A DNA stretch of 5,469 nucleotides, taken from positions 1 through 5,469 of the forward strand of contig CALGUJ010000094.1 in NCBI GenBank assembly GCA_937902055.1, written 5' to 3'. The DNA comes from an uncultured Pelolinea sp. (GTDB taxonomy: Bacteria > Chloroflexota > Anaerolineae > Anaerolineales > Anaerolineaceae). Below the pieces are notes generated by a model. That model ran no database searches and was not told the origin of the DNA. It worked only from the letters and a program-made list of their open reading frames with translations. The translations under genes and the position numbers were made by a program. Of the stretch, positions 1-5,469 are shown one piece after another (the first letter of the stretch is position 1; each line of letters begins with the position of its first letter).

Positions 1-542
1 TGATTTTCCAGGTCGTCGATGATACCGCGCGCCCATTCCTGCTGGGCTTTGGCAATACGCATACCCAGGTCGAGGGTGGTGTTCCAAAAATAGGCTTCGC
101 GTTCCGAATCGCACATTTTGCGGTAGGTGGTATCGATGCTCTCGGGGATTTTTTCGTACCGCTCGATCATTTCCTGCATCATGGAGTCGGCAAACTTAAA
201 AATGCGCAGGTTGACCTCATCGGGAAACTGCCCGGCAAAAAATACCTGGATGAGCGGCGCGCTGTGCGGCTGGTCAACCTCCGGTTCGGAGAGCAGCCAC
301 TGGCGCAAGGCCTGCTTGCCCTCCGCGGTAATGGAATAGACTTTGCGATCGGGGTGATCTTCCCCTTCCACAACCGTCTTGTCGACCAGATTGTCTTTGT
401 ATAAGCGGTTCAGGGTGCGGTAGATCTGGCTCTGATCGGCATACCAGAAATGGCGCACCGATCCGTCGAAGGCTTTCTTCAGGTCATAGCCGCTCATCGG
501 CTGGTAGTTGAGAAAACCCAAGATTGCATAATCCAAACTCAT
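1..542 (-). CDS. PadR-family transcriptional regulator (3' end outside window)
   Basis: Reading the minus strand from ATG at 542-540 gives 180 codons without a stop, up to the left edge. The protein begins MSLDYAILGFLNYQPMSGYD and continues with a winged-helix pattern: SQIYRTLNRLYKDNLV at about residues 38-53 as the recognition region, then a wing ending KVYSITAEGKQALRQWL (about 67-83). This is the PadR N-terminal domain. Residues about 90-180 are helical and rich in charged and aromatic residues (QVFFAGQFPDE, then EREAYFWNTTLDLG), matching the C-terminal dimerisation domain seen in the AphA-like PadR branch. Such proteins are usually about 180-190 residues, so only a few residues should be missing. 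An AGGAG ribosome site lies 6 nt upstream (549-553). PadR proteins usually repress their own promoter and a neighbouring operon in response to small molecules; the ligand cannot be inferred here. The family call is secure, the targets are not known. Confidence 0.92.
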   Translation of the reverse strand, partial: MSLDYAILGFLNYQPMSGYDLKKAFDGSVRHFWYADQSQIYRTLNRLYKDNLVDKTVVEGEDHPDRKVYSITAEGKQALRQWLLSEPEVDQPHSAPLIQVFFAGQFPDEVNLRIFKFADSMMQEMIERYEKIPESIDTTYRKMCDSEREAYFWNTTLDLGMRIAKAQQEWARGIIDDLEN

Positions 543-562
543 AAGAGACTCCTATATGCATC

Positions 563-606
563 GTTATATATATGCTTTATCCTATATATAATAACACATA
601 TATAAC
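563..606. promoter_or_regulatory. Inverted TATATA repeats, candidate PadR operator
   Basis: A perfect 9-bp inverted repeat, TTATATATA (564-572) and TATATATAA (583-591), is separated by 10 nt. A second pairing exists between GTTATATATATG (563-574) and CATATATAAC (597-606), apart from one extra TA. The block lies 20 nt upstream of the PadR start codon, and its right end is 18 nt from the -35 of the plus-strand promoter at 625-653. Dyads in this position are typical of PadR autoregulation. However, the sequence is so AT-rich that short dyads arise easily, and it lacks the clear ATGT-N8-ACAT form known from some PadR sites. Confidence 0.4.
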
Positions 607-616
607 ATTTTTCGAA
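588..616 (-). promoter_or_regulatory. Possible promoter of the PadR gene
   Basis: On the minus strand a TATTAT -10-like box (593-588) stands 17 nt downstream of TTCGAA (616-611), a poor -35 with three matches to TTGACA. Transcription would start near 581, leaving a leader of about 40 nt with the AGGAG site at 553-549. It overlaps the inverted repeats, which would suit autorepression. Several alternative TATAAT-like hexamers exist in this AT-rich stretch. Confidence 0.25.
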
Positions 617-624
617 GAAGAGGT

Positions 625-653
625 TTAAGAATCCTAAAATTACGCCCTATAAT
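625..653 (+). promoter_or_regulatory. Sigma70-type promoter driving the small zinc-ribbon gene
   Basis: TTAAGA (625-630, four of six matches to TTGACA) is followed after exactly 17 nt by a perfect TATAAT (648-653). The predicted start near 660 would give a leader of about 65 nt to the ATG at 726. No minus-strand gene needs this orientation, so its only evident client is the interrupted gene at 726-941. Confidence 0.55.
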
Positions 654-725
654 ATTAATGATCGCATTTTTGCATAGTGGTTTTCCCGCCCATTGGTTGA
701 AATCAACACCAAAATGGAGGTAGCA

Positions 726-941
726 ATGGTAGTAGAGAATAGAGGGCCGCATGATCGGCCGATCGGCACGTAAGCATCGCGATGTCCTCATTGCCACAAA
801 GGAATTCTGTACTATGTGGATTGCATCGGGAATAAAAGCATGGTCCTGGAATGTATCCAGTGCAAAAAAAGGTTTTATAAGGATTGCGGTTGCGAGTTAT
901 ATGAACTCACTAATGAAGCAATGGCGCAATTTCAAACGTAA
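726..941 (+). pseudogene. Small zinc-ribbon protein interrupted by in-frame TAA at codon 16
   Basis: ATG at 726-728 follows a TGGAGG ribosome site (715-720) with 5-nt spacing and a leader carrying a good promoter. The frame reads MVVENRGPHDRPIGT, then TAA at 771-773, then 55 more open codons in the same frame to TAA at 939-941. The second part contains CPHC (783-794) and CIQC (852-863), a C-X2-C-X19-C-X2-C spacing that suits a zinc ribbon. It is followed by KKRFYKDCGCELYEL, giving seven cysteines in 55 codons. No ATG, GTG or TTG lies between the TAA and the first CxxC, so an intact ribbon could be made only by reading through the stop. The simplest reading is a nonsense-mutated gene (for example AAA, CAA or GAA changed to TAA) or a one-base sequencing error. 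No specific function is recognised; short zinc ribbons often bind nucleic acid or protein. A 67-codon frame overlapping it at 751-954 has no such pattern. Confidence 0.55.
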
Positions 942-972
942 CCGGGATCTTTAAAACTACTATTCCATTTTA

Positions 973-1737
973 TTAATCCGCCGGCCGGGAAATCACCCAG
1001 TAAGGCAGAGCCACCAGGAGTATTCCGCCTGCCATATTGCCCAGGATAACCACCAGGATATTATAGAAGTAACCCCCTATCGAGACAGCGGCAGCGAAAG
1101 GCTTTAATAACGCAATGGTCAGCAGGCTCATGTTGGCAATGCTGTGTTCGAATCCGGCCGTGACAAATACGAACAGGCACCAGAAGATCAATATCAGCTT
1201 ACCGCTTTCCGATTTCAGGCGAAAACTGACCCACACCGCCAGGCACACTAGCGTGTTGCACAGAACACCTCGCAGGAACAAAGGCAGCCAGGGCATGCTC
1301 ATCTTGGCGTCCGCCGCAATCGCGATTGCCTCGCCCGCCGGTCCGGAAGCAAGCCCGCTGCCCACGTACAGAAACGAGATAAAGATCGCGCCCAGCCAAT
1401 TTCCGATCAGGCAGATCAACCAAAGCCTGAGTACACCTCTTGCTTCAACCGTTCCCTGCAGCAACCCCACGGTCATTACGAAATTGTTACCCGTGAACAG
1501 TTCCGCGCCTACCAACACCACCAGGCTCAATGCGCCGCCGAAGACCACCCCCATGACGATCCTGGCGTACGATAAACCTGCCATCAGGCCGCTGATCGAA
1601 AAGATCAGGATCACTCCGAATCCTACAAAAATCCCCGCCAACAAGGAGGAGATGAAATATCCGGCCGGATTTTTAACCAGAAAATTCAACTTCGTTTCCG
1701 CCGCTTTCGCGACCGCGTTTATATCTTCACGAAACAT
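973..1737 (-). CDS. Formate/nitrite transporter (FNT) family channel
   Basis: The 254-residue product is an inner-membrane protein with about six hydrophobic segments (roughly 27-50, 57-77, 103-125, 152-171, 180-195, 222-248). This is the normal length and topology for FNT pentameric channels that move formate, nitrite or hydrosulfide. Family marks are NPAGYFISSLLAG near 23-35, GAELFTGNN at 77-85, K145 before the fourth helix, CNTLVCLAVW at 160-169, FEHSIANM at 196-203 with H198 as the expected central pore histidine, and GNMAGG at 233-238. These motifs are close to those of FocA and NirC. The substrate cannot be decided, because no pyruvate formate-lyase, nitrite reductase or sulfite reductase gene is in view. 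The ATG at 1737-1735 has GGAG at 1750-1747, 9 nt upstream. It stands alone on this strand, divergent from the nucleoside hydrolase gene. Confidence 0.95.
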   Translation of the reverse strand: MFREDINAVAKAAETKLNFLVKNPAGYFISSLLAGIFVGFGVILIFSISGLMAGLSYARIVMGVVFGGALSLVVLVGAELFTGNNFVMTVGLLQGTVEARGVLRLWLICLIGNWLGAIFISFLYVGSGLASGPAGEAIAIAADAKMSMPWLPLFLRGVLCNTLVCLAVWVSFRLKSESGKLILIFWCLFVFVTAGFEHSIANMSLLTIALLKPFAAAVSIGGYFYNILVVILGNMAGGILLVALPYWVISRPAD

Positions 1738-1764
1738 ACAGGGTATCTCCGCTGCCGATTTATC

Positions 1765-1788
1765 TTAACCAATCCTTTTATTGATTAA
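1765..1788. repeat. Imperfect inverted repeat in the FNT leader
   Basis: TTAACCAAT (1765-1773) and ATTGATTAA (1780-1788) are complementary at eight of nine positions around a 6-nt centre. In a minus-strand transcript the mismatch becomes a G-U pair, giving a 9-bp hairpin between the predicted start site and the ribosome site. It could be an operator dyad, a leader hairpin or chance in AT-rich DNA. Confidence 0.3.
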
Positions 1789-1801
1789 TTGTATGCCCAA
1801 G

Positions 1802-1831
1802 TGGAAGGATTATATAGAATTGAAATATAAT
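1802..1831 (+). promoter_or_regulatory. Possible promoter of the nucleoside hydrolase-glycosidase pair
   Basis: A perfect plus-strand TATAAT lies at 1826-1831, with TGGAAG (1802-1807) 18 nt upstream as a weak -35. It overlaps the minus-strand promoter elements for the FNT gene, so the two could compete for polymerase. The leader to ATG 1903 would be about 65 nt. Confidence 0.35.
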
Positions 1832-1838
1832 GATTCAG
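1809..1838 (-). promoter_or_regulatory. Possible promoter of the FNT gene
   Basis: The minus strand has a perfect TATAAT (1814-1809), with CTGAAT (1838-1833) 18 nt upstream as a weak -35 (three of six matches). Transcription would start near 1802, about 65 nt before the FNT start codon. The poor -35 suggests dependence on an activator or a different sigma factor, if this is the promoter. Confidence 0.4.
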
Positions 1839-1902
1839 TTCCTGTCACTCGCAAGATTTGCCGTCCGTTGATCGATAACCAGCTATTTAGGGAAGGGAAA
1901 AG

Positions 1903-2985
1903 ATGAAAAAAAGAACCATCATTATTTTTGTGCTTCTATTCTGTCTGTTATCCGCTTGCGCATTCGGCGCGAAAACGCTCGCCAAGGATGAAGCAGCCAG
2001 CTCCCAGCCGCCGACACAAGCACCCACCGAAACCGCCGCTCCAACGCCAACCGCAACCCCCACTGGCCCAAAACCCGTCATCATCGATACCGACATGGCC
2101 GTCGATGACTGGGGTGCGATACTCTATCTGCTCCAGAATAAAAATGCGGATGTTTTGGGGATCTCGCTGGTTGGCGACGGCGAAGCGACCTGCGTGCCGG
2201 GGGTGGATAACATCCTGAGGCTAGTTTCGATTGCCGAACACGCTCCCATTCCGGTAGCCTGCGCCAATCCAAAACCTCTCGCCGGCAACAATACGTTTCC
2301 AGGTGAGTGGCGCAGCAGCGTGAATGCATTTTTCCGAAAAAGCGAACTCTCGCGGGCTGAAAATACCGCCACGACAGATAACTCAGTGGAAATGATGAAA
2401 GATTTGCTGATGACCTCACCGGAACAGGTTACCTTTTTAATTACCGGTCCCACAACGAATGTCGCCCAATTGCTGGAGGATTATCTCGAGGTCAAAGAAA
2501 AGATCGCGCATTTTTATATCATGGGAGGCGCAGTAAATACCGCGGGCAATATGGGAGAAGGCAGCACGGCTGAATGGAATTTCTACATCGACCCGGCGGC
2601 TGACAATATCGTGCTGGGGGCCGGTATACCGGTCACATTGGGCTCATTGGACTACACCGATTATTTCCCGCTGGATAATTATTATTATGAAAAAATGATG
2701 CTCAGGCACGATTCACCTGCCGCGGATTTTCTCTTCGGATATGAGGAAGCCAACTCCTGGCGGCGTAATTCGGGCAACTATCTATGGGATCAATCCACCG
2801 CAGTCATGATGATGAATGAATCGATGGCAAAGTATAAGCCAGCGCGCATGTGCGTTGTCGAAGAAGGCGAAAACGAGGGCGCGATCATTCAGGATTCCGG
2901 GTGTCCCGAGCATCGTTATGGTTCCAGCGGAAATAAAACTGAGGTTTTCGAGGAATATTGGCAGGTGATCAACCGGGAAAAATGA
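1903..2985 (+). CDS. Lipoprotein nucleoside hydrolase (IU-NH superfamily)
   Basis: The 360-residue product starts with a lipoprotein signal: MKKR, a hydrophobic core, and lipobox LSAC with C19 as the lipidated residue. A Ser/Thr/Pro-rich linker (about 33-56) follows, so the enzyme should be tethered outside the cytoplasmic membrane. The catalytic domain opens with DTDMAVDD (62-69), the calcium- and ribose-binding aspartate cluster. Next come ITGPTTNVA (180-188), MGGAVNTAGN (207-216), EWNFYIDPAAD (224-234, with E224 and N226 as likely ribose ligands) and LWDQSTAV (294-301, with D296 the expected last calcium ligand). Family members cleave the N-glycosidic bond of nucleosides to ribose and base. 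Here Trp295 sits where many members have His before that aspartate, as in purine-specific protozoan enzymes, so purine preference is possible but unproven. The purine-rich AGGGAAGGGA (1889-1898) acts as ribosome site for ATG 1903. The last codons overlap the next gene. Confidence 0.9.
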   Translation: MKKRTIIIFVLLFCLLSACAFGAKTLAKDEAASSQPPTQAPTETAAPTPTATPTGPKPVIIDTDMAVDDWGAILYLLQNKNADVLGISLVGDGEATCVPGVDNILRLVSIAEHAPIPVACANPKPLAGNNTFPGEWRSSVNAFFRKSELSRAENTATTDNSVEMMKDLLMTSPEQVTFLITGPTTNVAQLLEDYLEVKEKIAHFYIMGGAVNTAGNMGEGSTAEWNFYIDPAADNIVLGAGIPVTLGSLDYTDYFPLDNYYYEKMMLRHDSPAADFLFGYEEANSWRRNSGNYLWDQSTAVMMMNESMAKYKPARMCVVEEGENEGAIIQDSGCPEHRYGSSGNKTEVFEEYWQVINREK

Positions 2986-4754
2986 AAAACGAGCCAGATC
3001 GCACCGATTTTTTCGCGCTTTTGAAGGATCACATCGATCTGGTCAGCGTGCCTTTCAGCGACCGAGGCTCGCGGATACTATTGTTCCGTACAGCAAATAA
3101 AGCCATCCTCTCCGTCAAACTCGCGGAAAGGCTCACCTTTCTGGACGCCGACATCGAAGCTTACCTTCGCAGGCCGCCGTTCATCCACGATTTGCGCTTT
3201 CTGGATGAATCGGGCAAGCCGTTGGATTTTACGATCACTACCTACCCGCACCGAGTGATGTTTTCCACCGCCATCGGCGATTTTGGGATGGCTTTTCGGG
3301 ACGAGCAAACGCTTGTCATCGGCCTGCCGGCAGGCCGGCAAGCCGGGATCAGGTTTACGGTCGACAAAGGCAAAGGTGAAACCCTGCTCAACGGCGGCCG
3401 GGTCAACTCTTACCGCGCCCTGGACTACCACTTCAATACCGCGCTGCTCATCCATGCGCAATCAGCTGTGCAGGGCGATTGGAAGGTCGAACTGACAGCA
3501 GAAAGCGCGCAGGATAGCGCCATCTTTTTACGCATTGGTGAGGATGCAGAGGATGGAATGATCGGCGAGTTTCCGGCTTTTACGTCGGTAGTGGAGCGCG
3601 CCGCGCAACGCTGGAAGGAGTGGTTCGCCAAGGCTCCGCCGGTGGATGAACGCTACCAAAAGACCTATTCCCTGGCCTGGTGGGTGATGGCCAACAACCT
3701 GCTCAGCCCGCGCGGCTGCCTGGCTTATGAGGGCATGGTGCCTTCCAAGACCAAGTACGTGGGCTTGTGGCTATGGGATAGCGCCCTGCACGCGCTGGCC
3801 TTCAGGCACATTGATGCGCTTTTGGCGCAAAACCAGCTGCGCGCCATGCTGGCCCAGCAACTGCCCGACGGCATGCTGCCAGACGCCATCTACGATGAAG
3901 GCGTGGTCAGCGAGATCAGCCATCCCATCCGGGCGAGGGTCACCAAGCCGCCCATCCTGGCCTGGGCTGCCATGAAGCTATACGAGCAAAATAAAGACGG
4001 GGATTTTATCAGGGAAATCTATCCCCGGCTGTGCCGCTGGAATGCCTGGTGGTTCCAGCAAAACCTCGATGAACACACCGGCCTGGCGCAATACCGCCAT
4101 CCTTATTCCTCCGGGTTGGATGACAACCCGCTATGGGATGGGGGCATGCCGGTGGTATCTCCGGATTTGAACACGTACCTGGTGCTGCAAATGCAAGCCC
4201 TGTCGCACATGGCGGCGTTATTGGGATTGGCGGGTGAAGCTGAAAGCTGGCAGATCAAAGCAACCACCCACACCGGCAAAATGATCGCCGCTCTTTGGGA
4301 TGAAAAGAAAGGCGTTTTCAACGCGCTGCATAACGGCCAGCCCATTCCTGCCCTGACGCCTTTCAATCTTTATCCCTTGTGGACCGCGCAGATGCCGGCG
4401 GAAATCCAGGCCAGGCTGCTAGACCACCTGACGAATCCGCAAGAATTCTGGGGAAAGTATACGCTCCCCACGGTGGCGCGCTGCGACGCGAACTTCAATC
4501 CCGCCACCATGTGGCGCGGACCGGTGTGGGCAAATATCAACTATTTTTTCATCGAAGCATTAAGCAACATCGGCGAGAAAGAGCTGTCAGGTGCTTTACG
4601 TCAAAAAACGCTGGATATGATCATGGCGCAGGAGGGCATTTTCGAATATTACAACGCCGCCAACGGTAAACCCGGCAAAAATGCCTCCCCGATCTTCGGT
4701 TGGACAGCAGCGGTATTTATCGAGTTGGCCATCCAGGCCAGCCGGAACACATAA
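2982..4754 (+). CDS. GH63/mannosylglycerate hydrolase-like glycoside hydrolase
   Basis: The chosen ATG at 2982 shares ATGA with the stop of the nucleoside hydrolase gene, a classic coupled start. A TTG at 2958 would add eight residues but has less support. The 590-residue product has an N-terminal beta-rich part (about 1-205) and an (alpha/alpha)6 barrel (about 220-588). Barrel motifs are YVGLWLWDSALHALAF (259-274), KPPILAWA (322-329), SSGLDDNPLWDGG (376-388), SPDLNTYLVLQ (393-403), MWRGPVWANINYFF (510-523) and FEYYNAANGKPG (554-565). They match the trehalase/GH63/MGH-like clan, in which the Asp of the SGxDD motif is the usual acid (D380 or D381 here) and the late Glu, E555, the usual base. 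The enzyme has no signal peptide and should be cytosolic. Likely substrates are small alpha-glucosides or alpha-mannosides such as glycosylglycerates or oligosaccharides; which one is not visible. A perfect palindrome at 3320-3337 encodes part of GLPAGRQAG. Confidence 0.85.
   Translation: MKNEPDRTDFFALLKDHIDLVSVPFSDRGSRILLFRTANKAILSVKLAERLTFLDADIEAYLRRPPFIHDLRFLDESGKPLDFTITTYPHRVMFSTAIGDFGMAFRDEQTLVIGLPAGRQAGIRFTVDKGKGETLLNGGRVNSYRALDYHFNTALLIHAQSAVQGDWKVELTAESAQDSAIFLRIGEDAEDGMIGEFPAFTSVVERAAQRWKEWFAKAPPVDERYQKTYSLAWWVMANNLLSPRGCLAYEGMVPSKTKYVGLWLWDSALHALAFRHIDALLAQNQLRAMLAQQLPDGMLPDAIYDEGVVSEISHPIRARVTKPPILAWAAMKLYEQNKDGDFIREIYPRLCRWNAWWFQQNLDEHTGLAQYRHPYSSGLDDNPLWDGGMPVVSPDLNTYLVLQMQALSHMAALLGLAGEAESWQIKATTHTGKMIAALWDEKKGVFNALHNGQPIPALTPFNLYPLWTAQMPAEIQARLLDHLTNPQEFWGKYTLPTVARCDANFNPATMWRGPVWANINYFFIEALSNIGEKELSGALRQKTLDMIMAQEGIFEYYNAANGKPGKNASPIFGWTAAVFIELAIQASRNT
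3320..3337. repeat. Perfect 18-bp palindrome inside the glycosidase gene
   Basis: CGGCCTGCCGGCAGGCCG is fully self-complementary and encodes part of G114-L-P-A-G-R-Q. A second short hairpin, CCGGC-AA-GCCGG (3335-3346), follows directly. The tract falls in the N-terminal beta-rich domain, between LVIG and IRFTV, and looks like an extra surface loop. Similar peptides (LPAGRQAG in this frame, ACRQAG in another) are familiar from short palindromic elements scattered in some environmental bacterial genomes; that comparison is from memory. Confidence 0.5.
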
Positions 4755-4760
4755 GCTGAC

Positions 4761-4780
4761 GTTCGCGGATCAAAGCGAAC
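4761..4780. terminator. Weak hairpin between the convergent genes
   Basis: GTTCGC (4761-4766) and GCGAAC (4775-4780) form a 6-bp stem with an 8-nt loop, directly after the glycosidase stop and across the patatin stop codon. No T-run follows on either strand, so an intrinsic terminator is doubtful. It is the only hairpin in the 15-bp gap and might act in both directions. Confidence 0.2.
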
Positions 4781-5469
4781 CGAGATATTGCTCAACCGCC
4801 TGCCGCCCCGCTTCATACAACCTGGTATAAATCTCCGAACCGGGTTTGATGTCAAAATCCACTGCCGATACGCCGCAATCGCTAATGGTGATGGTGCGCT
4901 TTTTCTCCAACAAGTTTTCGCGTAAACCGGCCATCTGGTGCGCGTCATAATAATTTTTGCCCGTCAATGCCACGAATTCCCACAAATTCTTAGGGAACTC
5001 GACCACATCCGCGTATTTGTATTCATCCGGTTCCAAAAAGAGACCCAGCGTTTCCCAATTGACCCCTTCGTAGTATTTTGCCGGATTGCGCACGTAACTT
5101 TTGTCGTCAAACAATTCCAACGGGTAATTATCATAAAGACCGCCGTCCACGTAATAATCCCCATCGCCGAAATGCGACCCATCGAAACGCAAAGCCTCAA
5201 AATACAGCGGTATCGACATCGACAGCCTCACCGCGTCCGCCACTGCCACGTCAGGAGTGGTTTTCAGCGAAAACACTTCAGGCCGGTGGCGGGAAATATT
5301 CGAGGCCACGATGAAAAGGTCGCGGAAGCCCGCCTCGGCAAAATCGTTAAAAGTAGCGCGCATGTTATCATCGCAAAACCGGCCGATCACCTGGCTGATC
5401 CATTGGTAGAAATATTCGCTGGAATACCAGCCGAAATTCTCGAACAGGCGTTTGTAGCTGCCAGTACTG
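4770..5469 (-). CDS. Patatin-like phospholipase, C-terminal part (5' end outside window)
   Basis: The minus-strand frame is open from the right edge for 233 codons to TGA at 4772-4770. Calling a start at GTG 5390 would cut real protein: the upstream codons read STGSYKRLFENFGWYSSEYF and continue without a break. Patatin marks are DLFIVASNI (5321-5295), DAVRLSMSIPLYFEAL (5237-5190) and YVDGGLYDNYPLELF (5153-5109). The Asp of DGG (5147-5145) is the expected second member of the Ser-Asp dyad. The nucleophile motif GxSxG and the oxyanion loop should lie just beyond the window. Family members are lipid acyl hydrolases. The last 100 residues or so carry no motif I recognise; they run through NLWEFVALTGKNYYDAHQM to a helix ending AVEQYLGSL. 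The gene converges on the glycosidase gene with 15 bp between stops. Its substrate and location are unknown. Confidence 0.87.
   Translation of the reverse strand, partial: STGSYKRLFENFGWYSSEYFYQWISQVIGRFCDDNMRATFNDFAEAGFRDLFIVASNISRHRPEVFSLKTTPDVAVADAVRLSMSIPLYFEALRFDGSHFGDGDYYVDGGLYDNYPLELFDDKSYVRNPAKYYEGVNWETLGLFLEPDEYKYADVVEFPKNLWEFVALTGKNYYDAHQMAGLRENLLEKKRTITISDCGVSAVDFDIKPGSEIYTRLYEAGRQAVEQYLGSL

Noticed and set aside
751..954. 67-codon plus-strand frame over the small zinc-ribbon gene
   Set aside because: It has no ribosome site before its ATG and no recognisable pattern. The frame one base earlier has the promoter, Shine-Dalgarno and cysteine motifs.
942..972. Terminator between the zinc-ribbon gene and the FNT gene
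   Set aside because: No stem followed by a T-run is visible on either strand in this short AT-rich gap.
1115..1768. 217-codon plus-strand frame opposite the FNT gene
   Set aside because: It is antisense to a channel gene with clear family motifs, shows no domain pattern, and is rich in Thr/Pro/Asn as expected from a mirrored membrane-protein gene.
1780..1794. FNR-like site TTGAT near the FNT gene
   Set aside because: Only one half-site is present; the expected ATCAA half at 4-nt spacing is missing.
2081..2453. Two minus-strand frames of about 110 codons inside the nucleoside hydrolase gene
   Set aside because: They overlap conserved catalytic motifs of the plus-strand gene and their products look like low-complexity shadows.
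2958..2984. TTG start for the glycosidase, 24 nt upstream of the ATG
   Set aside because: TTG is a rare start and the added eight residues look unrelated to the family. The ATG overlapping the upstream stop is the normal coupled arrangement.
3078..3461. 127-codon minus-strand frame inside the glycosidase gene
   Set aside because: It lies opposite a well-supported coding frame; its CRQAD peptide comes only from the palindrome read on the other strand.

Overview
The window holds five protein-coding genes, two of them cut by the window edges, plus one small broken gene. The DNA is moderately GC-rich in the genes and very AT-rich between 543 and about 660. The secreted lipoprotein carries a Thr/Pro-rich linker after its lipobox, and it sits beside a trehalase-fold glycosidase, a PadR regulator and a formate/nitrite-type channel. 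This mix resembles an environmental Chloroflexota (Anaerolineae-like) genome. That assignment is an inference from style and has not been tested by any search.

Layout from left to right: (1) a PadR-family regulator on the minus strand, running off the left edge (1-542). (2) An AT-rich regulatory spacer (543-725) with inverted TATATA-type repeats next to the PadR gene and a clear plus-strand promoter further right. (3) A small plus-strand zinc-ribbon gene (726-941) with a strong Shine-Dalgarno but an in-frame TAA at codon 16. (4) A complete formate/nitrite transporter family channel on the minus strand (973-1737). (5) A divergent promoter region (1738-1902). (6) A plus-strand pair: a lipoprotein nucleoside hydrolase (1903-2985) overlapping by 4 bp a glycoside hydrolase of the GH63/mannosylglycerate-hydrolase-like (alpha/alpha)6 type (2982-4754). 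(7) A convergent patatin-like phospholipase on the minus strand, cut by the right edge (4770-5469).

The nucleoside hydrolase and glycosidase look like one translationally coupled operon, possibly for scavenging sugar-containing compounds outside and then inside the cell. The PadR gene and the small zinc-ribbon gene are divergent and share a promoter region, so PadR may control both. I see no mobile element, CRISPR array, tRNA or rRNA. No clearly new system stands out. The items most worth a second look are the interrupted zinc-ribbon gene, the perfect 18-bp palindrome inside the glycosidase, and the unusual coupling of an exported hydrolase with a cytosolic one.
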